From: Blumeriella jaapii | Lineage: Eukaryota > Ascomycota > Leotiomycetes > Helotiales > Drepanopezizaceae | Direction of reading: 5' to 3' | DNA length: 64,000 nucleotides | NCBI GenBank assembly: GCA_009599575.1 | Contig: VWND01000067.1 | Coordinates: 744,001-808,000 of the forward strand | In this document: positions 55,024 to 64,000 of the stretch, piece by piece | How positions within the stretch are numbered: position 1 is the stretch's first letter | Layout: every line of letters starts with the position of its first letter | Program-made: the position numbers and the translations under genes | The notes under the pieces: model-generated | Databases searched by the model: none | What the model was told of the DNA's origin: nothing | Seen by the model: only the letters and a program-made list of their open reading frames with translations

Positions 55024-56879
55024 TAATTATAATTTAAATTCCGATCGATTTATTGCGTATAACAAAAATACTTATAGAAGCTATTAATTTAATCGCTTAA
55101 CTCGTAAAAATCGTATACAAAATTTTTATAATTTGTATTTCTGATATTGCTTTTTTTTACGTGAACGACGTCGAAATAAAAAGTTTCAAATTATATTACA
55201 ATAATAAATTTTTTTTTTTTTGAAATTCGACGCTATATAATATAACATATTTAAAATATCGATAAAGTTATAATCTGCTTCGAAAAAGCTAAAGCTATTA
55301 TTGGCCTTCGATTAAAATTTTGTATGCCCGAAATAAATATCGTTAATTATATAATTAATAACGCTAATCGCTATTTTTGGCGAAAAGAAATTAAAAAAAT
55401 CTGCGAATAAAAAAAATATAAGAATATTACTAAAGCAAAAGCTTTTACTAACGTTATAATTTATCATCGCAATTAAATTAAAAACTTTTTTCAAAAAGCT
55501 GCATTTATTTAAGTTACGATAAAAAAAAATCGATTTCGTTTGAAAAAACAAAACAAAACAAAATTATAAATTTTTTTAAAAACGATTTTTTATCGGCTTT
55601 ATTTTTTATGCGGACCGATTACAATTTAAACGCGGAAAAAATTATTTCAATTATCCACGCTAATATTTTCTGTTAAAAAGCTATATTATAACAAATCGAC
55701 GAAGACAAAAAACGATATTTTTTACGATTCGAAAGCGGTTTATAATTTCTCGCAAAAATACGCTACGATGCTATCAAACGAAAATATAGAAATGTTTTTA
55801 AAATAATAGTAAAAATTAAAAGCGAATTATATAACGTATATTCTATTTTAAAAACAAACGCAAAAGTTTTTATCGATTAATTAAATAAAAAAGCTAATAA
55901 TCTGCTAAAAGCGCTTATTATTAATTAAATAACTTGGATAAAACTTATGAATTTTAAAATTAAACATATCAAAAAAACGATTAATATAACTGCAAACGGC
56001 CTTTTTAAACGAAAACGCTTTTATTCGTTTGATTTCGCTAAATAAAACGAATAAAATATCGACGAATAAATCGCTAACGAAATCGGCTGCTTCGCTATTT
56101 GCGCTTTAGATTTTATAAAACCGAAATGATTTATGTCGTTTTTTCGGCTGGCATCGCGAATAAAAAATATTAGTTTTCGAGCCGAAAAAGCATTCGCGTT
56201 ATTATTTCGGCTGGTACCGCGAATAGATTTAATCGAAAACGACCGGAATAAGCCGGCTAACAACGAAAATAAACTTTTAATTAAGAATTACAAAACCGAA
56301 AACTTTTTTATCATTGCATTTTGTTTAATTATTTTATTTCAATTATTTAACGTATTAAATTATTGATTTAAAACTTTTAAAACCCAAATTTTCGATTATA
56401 TTTTAGCTAATAAAAGCTATATTAAATAAAAAATAATATATATTAAAATCGCTTAATAATAAATAATAAAGCCGATAAGTTTTAAATTATAAAAAAGCTT
56501 ATAAAAAAATGTTTTATAAAATAGCTAAAACTATTTATTACCGAAAAAAAAACAAATTTTAATAAAAAAAATACTTCGAAAACTGCAAAGCTTTCGTAAA
56601 AAACTGTATTTTTTGCTAAAAACGAAAGCCTGGCCGAAAAAAAAAATTATTTTATTCGACGTAATTTTTTAAAATTTAAAAAAAAATTAATTTCGACGTT
56701 ATACGCGTATCGATTATCGACCGCGGATATATATATTTCGTATTCGCTATCGATTATCTGTTTAAAATATTTAAAAAGCGATTTTTCCGAAACGTTTTTT
56801 TCGAAATTATAACGATTTTTTTTTTAAAAAACGTTATATATCGATACGGTTTGTTTAATAAATTAAACGTCGATAATAA
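55024..56879 (+). mobile_element. G1 fragment D (RT end, RNase H, integrase start)
   Basis: Plus-strand G1 segment equivalent to 61325-63165 in copy C. It begins where E inserted and ends where copy C inserted (56880), so it is a slice of an older G1 between two younger elements. It contains DIAFFYVNDVEIKSF (55139-55185; RT box with N for D), RNase H 55586-56110, the 33-bp pair, and integrase 56346-56879. Confidence 0.88.
56129..56224. repeat. Tandem pair of 33-bp inverted-end motifs in fragment D
   Basis: Units at 56129-56161 (left arm mutated to ATTTATG) and 56192-56224 (ATTCGCG...CCGCGAAT), period 63 bp. They lie in the 77-codon open stretch 56133-56366, where they read as SFFRLASRI and FALLFRLVPRI. 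Confidence 0.9.
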
Positions 56880-57130
56880 TATAAAACGGTGATACTTTGT
56901 ATAAATGAGATTTTGGGAGTTTTAGCTATGGTCGAGGCATAGACCCCTCCGAGACCCCCTGCCACTGACTATTTTCAACAAATATAAAAGCAAAGTATTC
57001 CTTTAAATAATATTATAAATACGCAGTTTAATTTATATTTTTACTTATTCTTCTTTTCCTTTCTTCAGTCTTTTCTAGGAATTCCTTAAACTATTTTATT
57101 TATCGACATATGGCCGTATTAATCTGGTTT
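56880..57130 (+). repeat. G1 copy C 5' LTR (inner end uncertain)
   Basis: Least mutated G1 LTR: GGTCGAGGCATAGACCCCTC and GAGACCCCCTGCCACTGAC are intact. TATA-like AATATAAAAGC at 56981-56991. The inner boundary is a guess, as no second LTR is available. Confidence 0.6.
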
Positions 57131-57299
57131 TTTTATCTACTTTTACATTTGATAATCTACGCAAAGATTCAAACTTCGGTGTTTCGTTTTTGTATATTCG
57201 CCGATGCATTTTTCAAATTCGCAATTAAAATCGATTTCGATATTTCGCTATTACGACTTAAAAACTTCTTATATAATATTATTCGCAGTTATCTTATAT

Positions 57300-57915
57300 A
57301 AAAGACTTTTAATAGCTTTTTTTATTTTACGCATAATTATTAAATTACAAAAGTATAATATATTTCAAAAACGTTTGAACTTACGGTCAGGCAATTCCGA
57401 ACCGTGCGAAATTCAAAGCTCGAAAATCGCTTTTTTGTTAAAAAATAACAAATCGAATATTAGTTCGTACGCTTCGACCGCTGCGTTCGATTTTTTTAAA
57501 CTAGATTTTTTTTGGTCAAACGCTTAGCGAAAACTCAATCTTTTGATTTTACGCTTTATGATTGTAGCAATTACAATTTGCGGCTTTTTATTAAAAATAA
57601 TAAAAAAATAGCTGTACGTATATTAGCCTGAGCCACGGAATATCGAAACCGTAAATTATACAGCAATATTATATTAATTTAATTAATTTATTAAAAAACA
57701 AATTTTTTAATATATTATTTAAATATCTGGACGCAATTTTATTTTATTTAACTTTTTTAGAAAACACAAAGACCTTTTTAATAGCTCCTTTATTAAAAAC
57801 GATTTTTTATATTAAAAACCTTTAATTTGCAATTCTAAAAAACATTTATTTATTTAATTTAAATTTTATTAATATTTTCGCTAATATTATAAACAACGAC
57901 GCTTTTCGTTTTTTT
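57300..57915 (+). other. G1 copy C untranslated leader
   Basis: About 600 bp between LTR and gag, collinear with 40460-41080 in copy B and 10010-10640 in copy A. It has no conserved protein reading. The 107-codon frame 57204-57527 is not conserved in the other copies. A GTACGCTTCGACCGCTGCG block (57465-57484) is well conserved in all three. Confidence 0.55.
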
Positions 57916-58700
57916 ATGCGAAGCCGTATGCTCTTCCCTGGCTCCTTTGGTGCACTTTTATTTAATAGCGCCAACGTTACCGATTTTATCGAAAAATATA
58001 AAAAAACTTATAAGAATTTCGGAATTTTTAAAATTAAAATGTTCGATAAACTTTTTCGCTATTATAACCCAATTACCAAGAATATTATTAAATCGATAAA
58101 TAAATAAAAAGCTATTAAAATTCGAAATTAGCGTAATTTAATTAAAGCTTTGAAATCGGAATTCCGAAACCACAATCGCTAACAAATTCGCGATATTATT
58201 GCTTTTTTTAAACAGTTTGTTATAATAATTCGCCAGGCCAGAAAACTTAAAGCTTATTGCCGTATTTATACGAAAGTTTCTAACGTTTTCGTTAACAAAA
58301 AAATCTTAAGCGAAATTAAACAAAAAAGATTATTTTTATTTAACTTTTTAATTAATATCCGTAACAAAACTATCAAATATTTTAAAGTTAATAGACAAAA
58401 CCCTGAAACTTTCGATTAATATTTTAAATTTGTGAAATTCGTTTTTAAACAAAACCAAAGCGAACGTATTATTAAAGCTATAAATCAAAAGAAATCTTTT
58501 TCTTTCATTTACAAGAAAAACGTAAAAGCTTTAATACAAAAACATGCCCAGCTATTAAAAGTTACCGAAATCGCTAAAAAACAATCAGTTATTATACTAT
58601 TCAATCGTTTGGCAAAATTTATTAGTTTAAAAAAGCTTAACAAAAATATCGAAACTTTCGTATTAAAATTTACCGATATTAAAATTCAAAAATTATAAAA
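57916..58700 (+). pseudogene. G1 copy C gag relic
   Basis: Open pieces 57916-58107 (FGALLFNSANVTDFIEKYKK...LFRYYNPITKNIIKSI) and 58432-58698 (FVFKQNQSERIIKAINQKKS...LLKVTEIAKKQSVIILFNRL), with only a few stops between them. The N-terminal phrase F-S-NVTDFIEKY is typical of fungal LTR-element Gag proteins. No start codon is certain; the ATG at 57916 is plausible. Confidence 0.72.
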
Positions 58701-58984
58701 TAAAATCGAAAGTTTTATACAATAGCAAAAAAAACTTTTTAACGTTAACTCGAATAATAAAAACAATTAAAAAAGCTTTTACAATAATTATTCTTTTTAG
58801 AATGCGCGAAGCGATTAGCTTCGCCAATCTACCGTAAAAGTAATAGCTGCTTAATAGCAATCTTTTCGTGCTAACGATTAAAATCAGCGAAACACTAATT
58901 ATAATAACGATTATTAAAAAAAAAAAAACCAACGCGGAAACCAAAATCGCGGCTATTAAAATAATAAAAGTAATTATTAAAACA

Positions 58985-59065
58985 AACTTCGTAGCTTTAA
59001 ATATAAGTTTTATAATAACAAAAAAATTTATTGCGAAAAACCCTATATTCGCTTTAAATGCAAAG
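58985..59065 (+). pseudogene. G1 copy C gag zinc knuckle relic
   Basis: Reads FKYKFYNNKKIYCEKPYIRF then KCKAFNFC. The spacing suggests a CX2CX4HX4C knuckle with two Cys lost. It is followed by NKYEAICFGPVKAEISLF, conserved in copies A and B. Confidence 0.5.
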
Positions 59066-59999
59066 CATTTAATTTCTGTATAAACAATAATATCTGTTAT
59101 ATTAATAAATACGAAGCGATTTGCTTCGGACCGGTAAAAGCAGAAATAAGCCTTTTTAATAAAGCTAAAAATCAGAGCTGATTAAATATTATTCGCTTAA
59201 AAGTAAAAGGTATAAAATAAAACGATTGCTTGGAAAGCAAAAAAAATGCAAAAACGATTTTTATTAATAAAAAAAAAATTCTAAAAGCGTATTAATTAAA
59301 AAGAAAACTTTTATTTTAAATGTAAATAAAATCCAAATATATAAATAAAAATAAATACATATATTATTAACGCAAGTATCGCATTTGCAAATATTATAGC
59401 TGTATAATTCAGCCAGCGAATTATAAAAAAGCAAAATGCTTTTGTTTTATTCGCTAAATCGATTAGTATAAAAAAAAACGTCAGAATCGAAAAAAAAAAA
59501 AATTTTGGAATTCGAAAAAAAAACCGATAAAACTATTAGAAAAACGTTTATAATAAAAAAAATTAACGACGACATAAAAAATATCGATACCGATATTCCG
59601 GTTTAAATTATTTAAAAAATACCAGCTTTTAAACGTTTATTATTAATGCGAAGCGAAAAATAAATCGACAAATATATTAGCCCCGAAGCCGTCGACGAAA
59701 TTATTAAAAGAATTATAAAACAGAAAATTAAATTGAAATTTAGCGATTTATTTAGTATAAAAAGAAAATTCGACAAAGTTATTAATAAACAAATTCCTGT
59801 ATTAAAAAAAAACGAAAAGATTAAAATCATTCGAAAAGAAAACGATTTTCAATTAAAAAAAATTCAGAAAGAAATTTATAATACCGCAGTTAATTTAGCC
59901 GACGGAAAAAAATCTTCGAAAAAAGTCAGCTTTTTAGTTTTTATTATAAAAACCTAGAAATCGAAACGACGAAACTGCTTTTATACGGCTATAAAAACA

Positions 60000-60330
60000 A
60001 TAAAAATAAAAATAATATTTTAAAAAAAATACGACCGCTTTCGCCTTATTCGATAATAAAACCGAAATCAATTGTATAAACCAGAAAACAGCCGAAATTA
60101 ATAATATTCCGATTATCACCGATAAACGAATAATTTACACGATCGTTAATAAAAATATTATTAAGTTTAATAAAATTATACGAAATATAAAAATCGACGT
60201 AAAAATATTATTATTTATAAAAACTTTTTAGTAATAAAAAAATACCTCTATTTTATTATTTTTGAAATATCCTGGATTTTGGAAAATTTCGTCAGCTTTA
60301 AATACACCGAAAACGTCCAAATAAAAGCTT
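60000..60330 (+). pseudogene. G1 copy C aspartic protease relic
   Basis: Reads ALFDNKTEINCINQKTAE (about 60044-60097; family AL-DNGAEIN), NNIPIITDKRIIYTIVN, then NIKIDVKILLFIKTF. This matches a gypsy retropepsin with the catalytic Asp present and the GAE changed to KTE. Confidence 0.7.
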
Positions 60331-60485
60331 TTTTCTGAAATTGAAACCAATTTTTTCAAAATCAAATTATTATCGCCGGCGATAAAGTTTTTTTAATCGA
60401 CGTTTTATCGGAAAACGAATAGCCGGCTTTAGTTTTAAAATAAACGCTAAGCTATAACAAAACCTGGAAAATATTCGGCTAAAAG

Positions 60486-60518
60486 CATTTACGTTGCTAA
60501 TCGAAATAGCACCGCGAA
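60486..60518. repeat. 33-bp inverted-end motif upstream of RT, G1 copy C
   Basis: Reverse complement begins ATTCGCGGTGCTATTTCG and ends CGTAAAT. Same site as 2951-2983 and 37828-37860. Confidence 0.87.
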
Positions 60519-60939
60519 TAAAATTAGCTAATATTAATATTTTTAGCTATTAATTCGGAAAGAAACGTTTCGAAAATTTCGTTTTCGTATTAAATAATTC
60601 CGATTTATACGTTTTACTTTTTTGCGTTAATATCAGCACTTTTTACAAACGCAAAGCTGATAAAATACGATTTGTAAATCTTGGTAAATCCGTTGAAAAT
60701 TTTTTCGAAAAAATGAACGATTAATTCGAAAAAAAACAAAATAGCAAAATTATTTTAATTAATTATTAGCGAATTCGAAAAACTTAATACCGGCCGATTT
60801 TTCAGCTTATTATTTAACAGCCGATTTATAAAAAAACGATTTAATAATTTAGCAATCGGAACCCAACTTTTGCTAAAAAAAATCTTATATAAAGTTTTAC
60901 GCAACCGAAAAAAGCTATAGCTTTCGATTTTACCGAAAT

Positions 60940-61880
60940 AAATTAATTCAGCTTTAAAGTTACGTTTTATATCGATATTAAAACCGTGCTTTACGAAGTC
61001 TGGCGAAAAAAAACCTTTTTAGTTTTTAAAACCTTTCAGAATAAAATAGTCGAAATATTAAAAAAACAAATCAAATAAAAAATCTTCGAATTTTGCCACG
61101 GCTTATATAAAAACAAATAATTTATTTTTACGAAAAAAAAAAGCATTTACAAATTTATTATTATAATCGTCGAAATAAACAAAATAACGATACGAAACGC
61201 TAACGTGCCATTTAACGTCGATTAATTTTCAAACGAATTCGCAAGATTAATAATCGCTTTTTTTTCGATTTATTTTTCGGCTACGATTATTTAATATTCA
61301 ACCTACGATTTCGAAATATAACGGCAATTTAAATTTTAATCGGTTTGCTGCGTATAACGAAAGTATTTATAAAAGCTACCAATTAAATCGCTTAATTCGT
61401 AAAAATCGTATACAAAGTTTTTATAATTTGCATTTTCGATATTGCTTTTTTTTATTTTAACGACGTCGGAATAAAAGGCCTTAAATCGTATTATAATAAT
61501 AAAAAAATCTTTTTTAAAATTCGACGTTATATAAAAAAACATATTTAAAACATCGATAAAATTATAATTTGCTTCGAAAAAACTAAAATTATTATTAATT
61601 CTCGATTAAAGTTTTGCATATCCGAAATAAATATTATTAATTATATAATTAACAACACTGATCGCCACCTTTAACGAAAAAAAATAAAAAAAAAATACAA
61701 ATAAATTAAATGTAAAAATATTACCGAAACCAAAGTTTTTATTAGCGTTATGATTTACTACCGCAAATAAATTAAAAAGTTTTCTTAAAAAATTGTATTT
61801 ATTTACGTTATAATAAAAAAAAAATCGATTTTATTTAGGAAAAAAAATAAAATAAAATTATAAAAATCTTTGAAAACGAT
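60940..61880 (+). pseudogene. G1 copy C reverse transcriptase relic (FND)
   Basis: Reads VYKF-like KSIYKFIIIIVEINKITIRN, then NANVPFNVD and FSNEFARLIIAFF (about 61140-61265), then FSATII/GYD, then DIAFFYFNDVGIKGLK (about 61438-61485), the RT box with N for the first Asp. The set matches fungal Ty3/gypsy RTs with the EIN--TIRDANMPP--DEFSEEFAG motif. Confidence 0.85.
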
Positions 61881-62400
61881 TTTTTATTAGCTTTATCGCT
61901 TATGCGAATCGATTACAACCCAAACGCGGAAAAAATCATTTTAATTATCGACGCTAGCATTTTCGATTAAAAAGCTGAATTATAACAAATCGACGAAAAC
62001 AAAAAGCGGCATTTTTCGCGATTCGAAAACAGCTTATAATTTTTCGCAAAAGCACGCTAGGACGCTATTAAACGAAAATATCGAAATGCTTTTAAAACAG
62101 TAAAAAAATTAAAAAGCGAATTGTATAACGTATATTTTATTTTAAAAACAAACGCAAAAATCCTTATCGATTAATTAAATAAAAAAGCTAGCGATTTATT
62201 AAAAGCACTCGTTATTAATTAAATGATTTGGATAAAACTTATAAATTTCGAAATTAAGCATATTAAAAAAACGATTAATATAACTGCGAACGGCTTTTTT
62301 AAACGAAAACGCTTTTATCCGTTTGATTTCGCTAAATAAAACAAATAAAATATCGACGAATAAATCGCTAACGAGATCGGCTGTTTCGTTATTTACGCTT
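61880..62400 (+). pseudogene. G1 copy C RNase H relic
   Basis: Reads LALSLMRIDYNPNAEKIILI then IDASIFD (about 61890-61970; family APAL--IDY---AG-IILAVDAS), KRHFSRFENSL (about 62007-62037; family KRHPSRYESGLW) and AIKRKYRNAFKTVKK (about 62065-62107; family ATKRECRG-LKALKK). ITANGFFKRKRF follows (about 62280-62310; family TAADGLSRRP). Confidence 0.85.
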
Positions 62401-62422
62401 TAGGTTTTATAAAAACGAAATT

Positions 62423-62518
62423 ATTTGCGTTGTTATTTCGGCTGGTATCGCGAATAAAAAACATTAATTTTCGGGCCGAAAAAGCATTCGCGTTATTATT
62501 TCGGCTGGCAACGCGAAT
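62423..62518. repeat. Tandem pair of 33-bp inverted-end motifs in G1 copy C
   Basis: Units at 62423-62455 (left arm ATTTGCG) and 62486-62518 (ATTCGCG...ACGCGAAT), period 63 bp. In frame they read FALLFRLVSRI and FALLFRLATRM between RNase H and integrase. Confidence 0.9.
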
Positions 62519-62639
62519 GGATTTAATCGAAAACGATCGGAATAAGCCGATTAATAACGAAAATAAATTTTTAATCGATAATTAAGAAACCGAAGATTTT
62601 TATTTAATTGTATATTATTTAATTATTTAATTTAAATTA

Positions 62640-63600
62640 TTTAACGTATTAAATTATTAATTTAAAATATTTAAAAATCAAGCTTTCGATTACATTTTAG
62701 CCGATAAAAAGCTATATAAAATTAAAAACAATATATATTAAAAACGCTTAATAATAAATAATAAAACCGATAAATTTCAAATTATAAAAAAGCCTACGAA
62801 AAAATATTTCATAAAAAAGCTAAAGCTATTTATTACCGAATTAAAAACGATTTTTAATAAAATAAATGCTTCGAAAATTGCAAAGCTTTCGTTCAAAGCT
62901 GTATTTTTTGTTAAAAACGAAAGCCTGGCCAAAAAAAGAATTTATTATATCCGACGTAGTTTTTTAAAATCTGAAAAAAAATTAATTTTAATATTATACG
63001 CGTACCGATTACCGATCGCGAATATATATGTTTTATATTCGCTATCGACGATTTTTTAAATAACTTACAAAGCGATTTTTCCGAAACGTTATTTCCGAAA
63101 TTATAGCGATTTTTTTTTTAAAAAACGTTATATATCGATACGGTTTATTTAGCAAATTAAACGTCGATAATAAATCCGAAAACAAAAGCGTTATCGAAAG
63201 CTTCGCAAAAAAATATAATATTCAGCGTATTTAAATTTTAGCTTATAATTCGAAAAGCAACGGATCCGTTAAACGAAATTATAAAAATATTTTCGACGGT
63301 TTTTTAAAAATTATACGAAAAAATTATAAGCGTTGATCGCGGATATTTTCGGAAATGCTTTTTGTTATACGCATATATATATACGCTTTTACTAAGATAA
63401 TTCTATTTTTTATTTAATACTATAAAAACGCTCGATTGCTTTTGAAAACAAAATAGTTTATATAAAAACTTTATAACGTAATTAAAATAAAAACGAAAGC
63501 AAACTCATTAATAATAAAATCTAATCAATTAAATTACCGCGATATAAATTTAAAACAAATAATTTAAAAAAAAAATATAAAAAAGCAGTTAAAAAAGTCT
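62640..63600 (+). pseudogene. G1 copy C integrase relic
   Basis: The order fits H2C2 head (KKPTKKYFIKKLKLFITELK, about 62790-62850), core, then LNVDNKSENKSVIESFAKKYNI (about 63150-63215; family VVDNGPENK-AV--LA-RYGI), ILAYNSKSNGSVKRNYKNIF (about 63235-63295; family ISAYNSKANG-VER-H--I). The catalytic Glu position of G-VER is changed to K. Confidence 0.85.
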
Positions 63601-63970
63601 GGAATAAAACTAAGATTTATAAAAAAAACGCTAATTAAAAAAAAAATCTGGTTTTAATTTACAACGTTCAGCGCGCTATTAACAAATCGGCCGATATTAA
63701 ATTTAATTATAAATAGTTCGAATTTTACGAAATATACAAGGCCGAATTAAATAAAAGCTATTATAAGCTTACGAAATTCGATAAAATAAAATAAAAAAAA
63801 ACCTTCGCCGCTAACCGATTAAAACGATTTCACAAAAAAAATCAGCAAATTTACTTTTTAAATTTTAATTCAAATATTAATTTCGATTTCAGCGATTCCG
63901 ACGACGATTCCGATCAAAGCGATTATATTTCTGAAAAAAAAAAACATTTTAAAAAAGTTTAAAAATAACC
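63600..63970 (+). pseudogene. G1 copy C Pol C-terminal tail
   Basis: Reads VLIYNVQRAINKSADIKFNY (about 63650-63715; family VLVYNV----NKSAD-KFN--W-GPY), FAANRLKRFHKKNQQIYFLN (about 63803-63865) and an acidic run DFSDSDDDSDQSDYISE (about 63885-63940). This is the standard end of this gypsy Pol type. Confidence 0.75.
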
Positions 63971-64000
63971 GGATAATAATCCCGCTATTAAAAAAACGGT

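Larger units (their letters stand above)
56880..64000 (+). mobile_element. G1 copy C (5' LTR to Pol end, truncated by the window edge)
   Basis: Plus-strand G1 copy inserted in D. It starts TATAAAACGGTGATACTTTG (mutated TGTAAAACGG). Layout: 5' LTR from 56880, leader to about 57900, gag 57916-58700, knuckle about 58990-59060, protease about 60000-60330, 33-bp motif 60486-60518, RT 60940-61880, RNase H 61880-62400, 33-bp pair 62423-62518, integrase 62640-63600, acidic tail to about 63965. The 3' LTR lies beyond 64000. It is the best preserved G1 gag. Confidence 0.9.

Noticed and set aside
57204..57527. 107-codon ORF in G1 copy C leader as an extra gene
   Set aside because: Frame not kept in copies A or B; it overlaps a different 63-codon frame; no domain visible.
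1..64000. AT-rich mitochondrial or bacterial endosymbiont origin
   Set aside because: LTR retrotransposons with 5-bp duplications, two LTR superfamilies and RIP-type changes are nuclear fungal features; no mitochondrial or bacterial genes are present.

Overview
The window is a gene-free block of nested, heavily mutated transposable elements and almost certainly comes from an AT-rich heterochromatic compartment (AT-isochore or pericentromere) of a filamentous ascomycete. Three things support this. Base composition is extremely AT-rich, with TpA everywhere and the surviving C mostly in CpG, GCT or CC. Differences between repeat copies are overwhelmingly C-to-T and G-to-A transitions. Every recognisable protein is a Ty3/gypsy or Ty1/copia retrotransposon protein, broken by TAA/TAG where Q and W codons would be, or carrying D-to-N, G-to-E and G-to-R changes at catalytic sites. 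This is the footprint of repeat-induced point mutation (RIP). I see no convincing host gene, rRNA, tRNA or CRISPR array.

Layout, left to right. (1) 1-3033 and 8221-11053 (- strand): copy A of a Ty3/gypsy family called G1 here, interrupted at 3054-8220 by a 3'-truncated gypsy element G4 (+ strand). (2) 11054-11656 and 18059-20924: an unrecognised minus-strand coding relic (U), split by a full-length gypsy element G2, copy F, at 11657-18053, with 264/262-bp LTRs and a perfect GAAAC target-site duplication. (3) 20925-33911: a small inverted-repeat element (about 1.35 kb without its insert) whose left inverted repeat received a complete Ty1/copia element (21039-32669, 185/183-bp LTRs, CATTT duplication). 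The copia element carries a complete gypsy element G3 (26037-32020, 174-bp LTRs). (4) 33912-34300: AT-rich sequence with no call. (5) 34300-41475 (-): G1 copy B. (6) 41480-42530 and 50165-55023 (+): 5'-truncated G2 copy E, split by a gypsy-type element G5 (42531-50159, 132-bp LTRs, AAGCG duplication). (7) 55024-56879 (+): G1 fragment D. (8) 56880-64000 (+): G1 copy C, inserted in D and running off the window.

Insertion order can be read from the nesting: U before F; inverted-repeat element before copia before G3; D before E before G5; D before C; A before G4. None of these elements looks able to move now. The F copy of G2 and several LTRs are the least mutated parts.

The most unusual signal is a 33-bp motif with 7-bp inverted ends (ATTCGCG...CGCGAAT or close variants). 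It occurs thirteen times, always exactly 33 bp, in two unrelated gypsy families. In G1 it lies as a 63-bp-period pair between RNase H and integrase, plus a single copy upstream of the RT; in G2 it is a single copy between protease and RT. Thirty-three bp is eleven codons, so insertion would keep the reading frame. It behaves like a tiny palindromic mobile or recoding module inside retrotransposon ORFs. The second notable item is the inverted-repeat element, with a hairpin inside each end and internal 165-bp tandem repeats.
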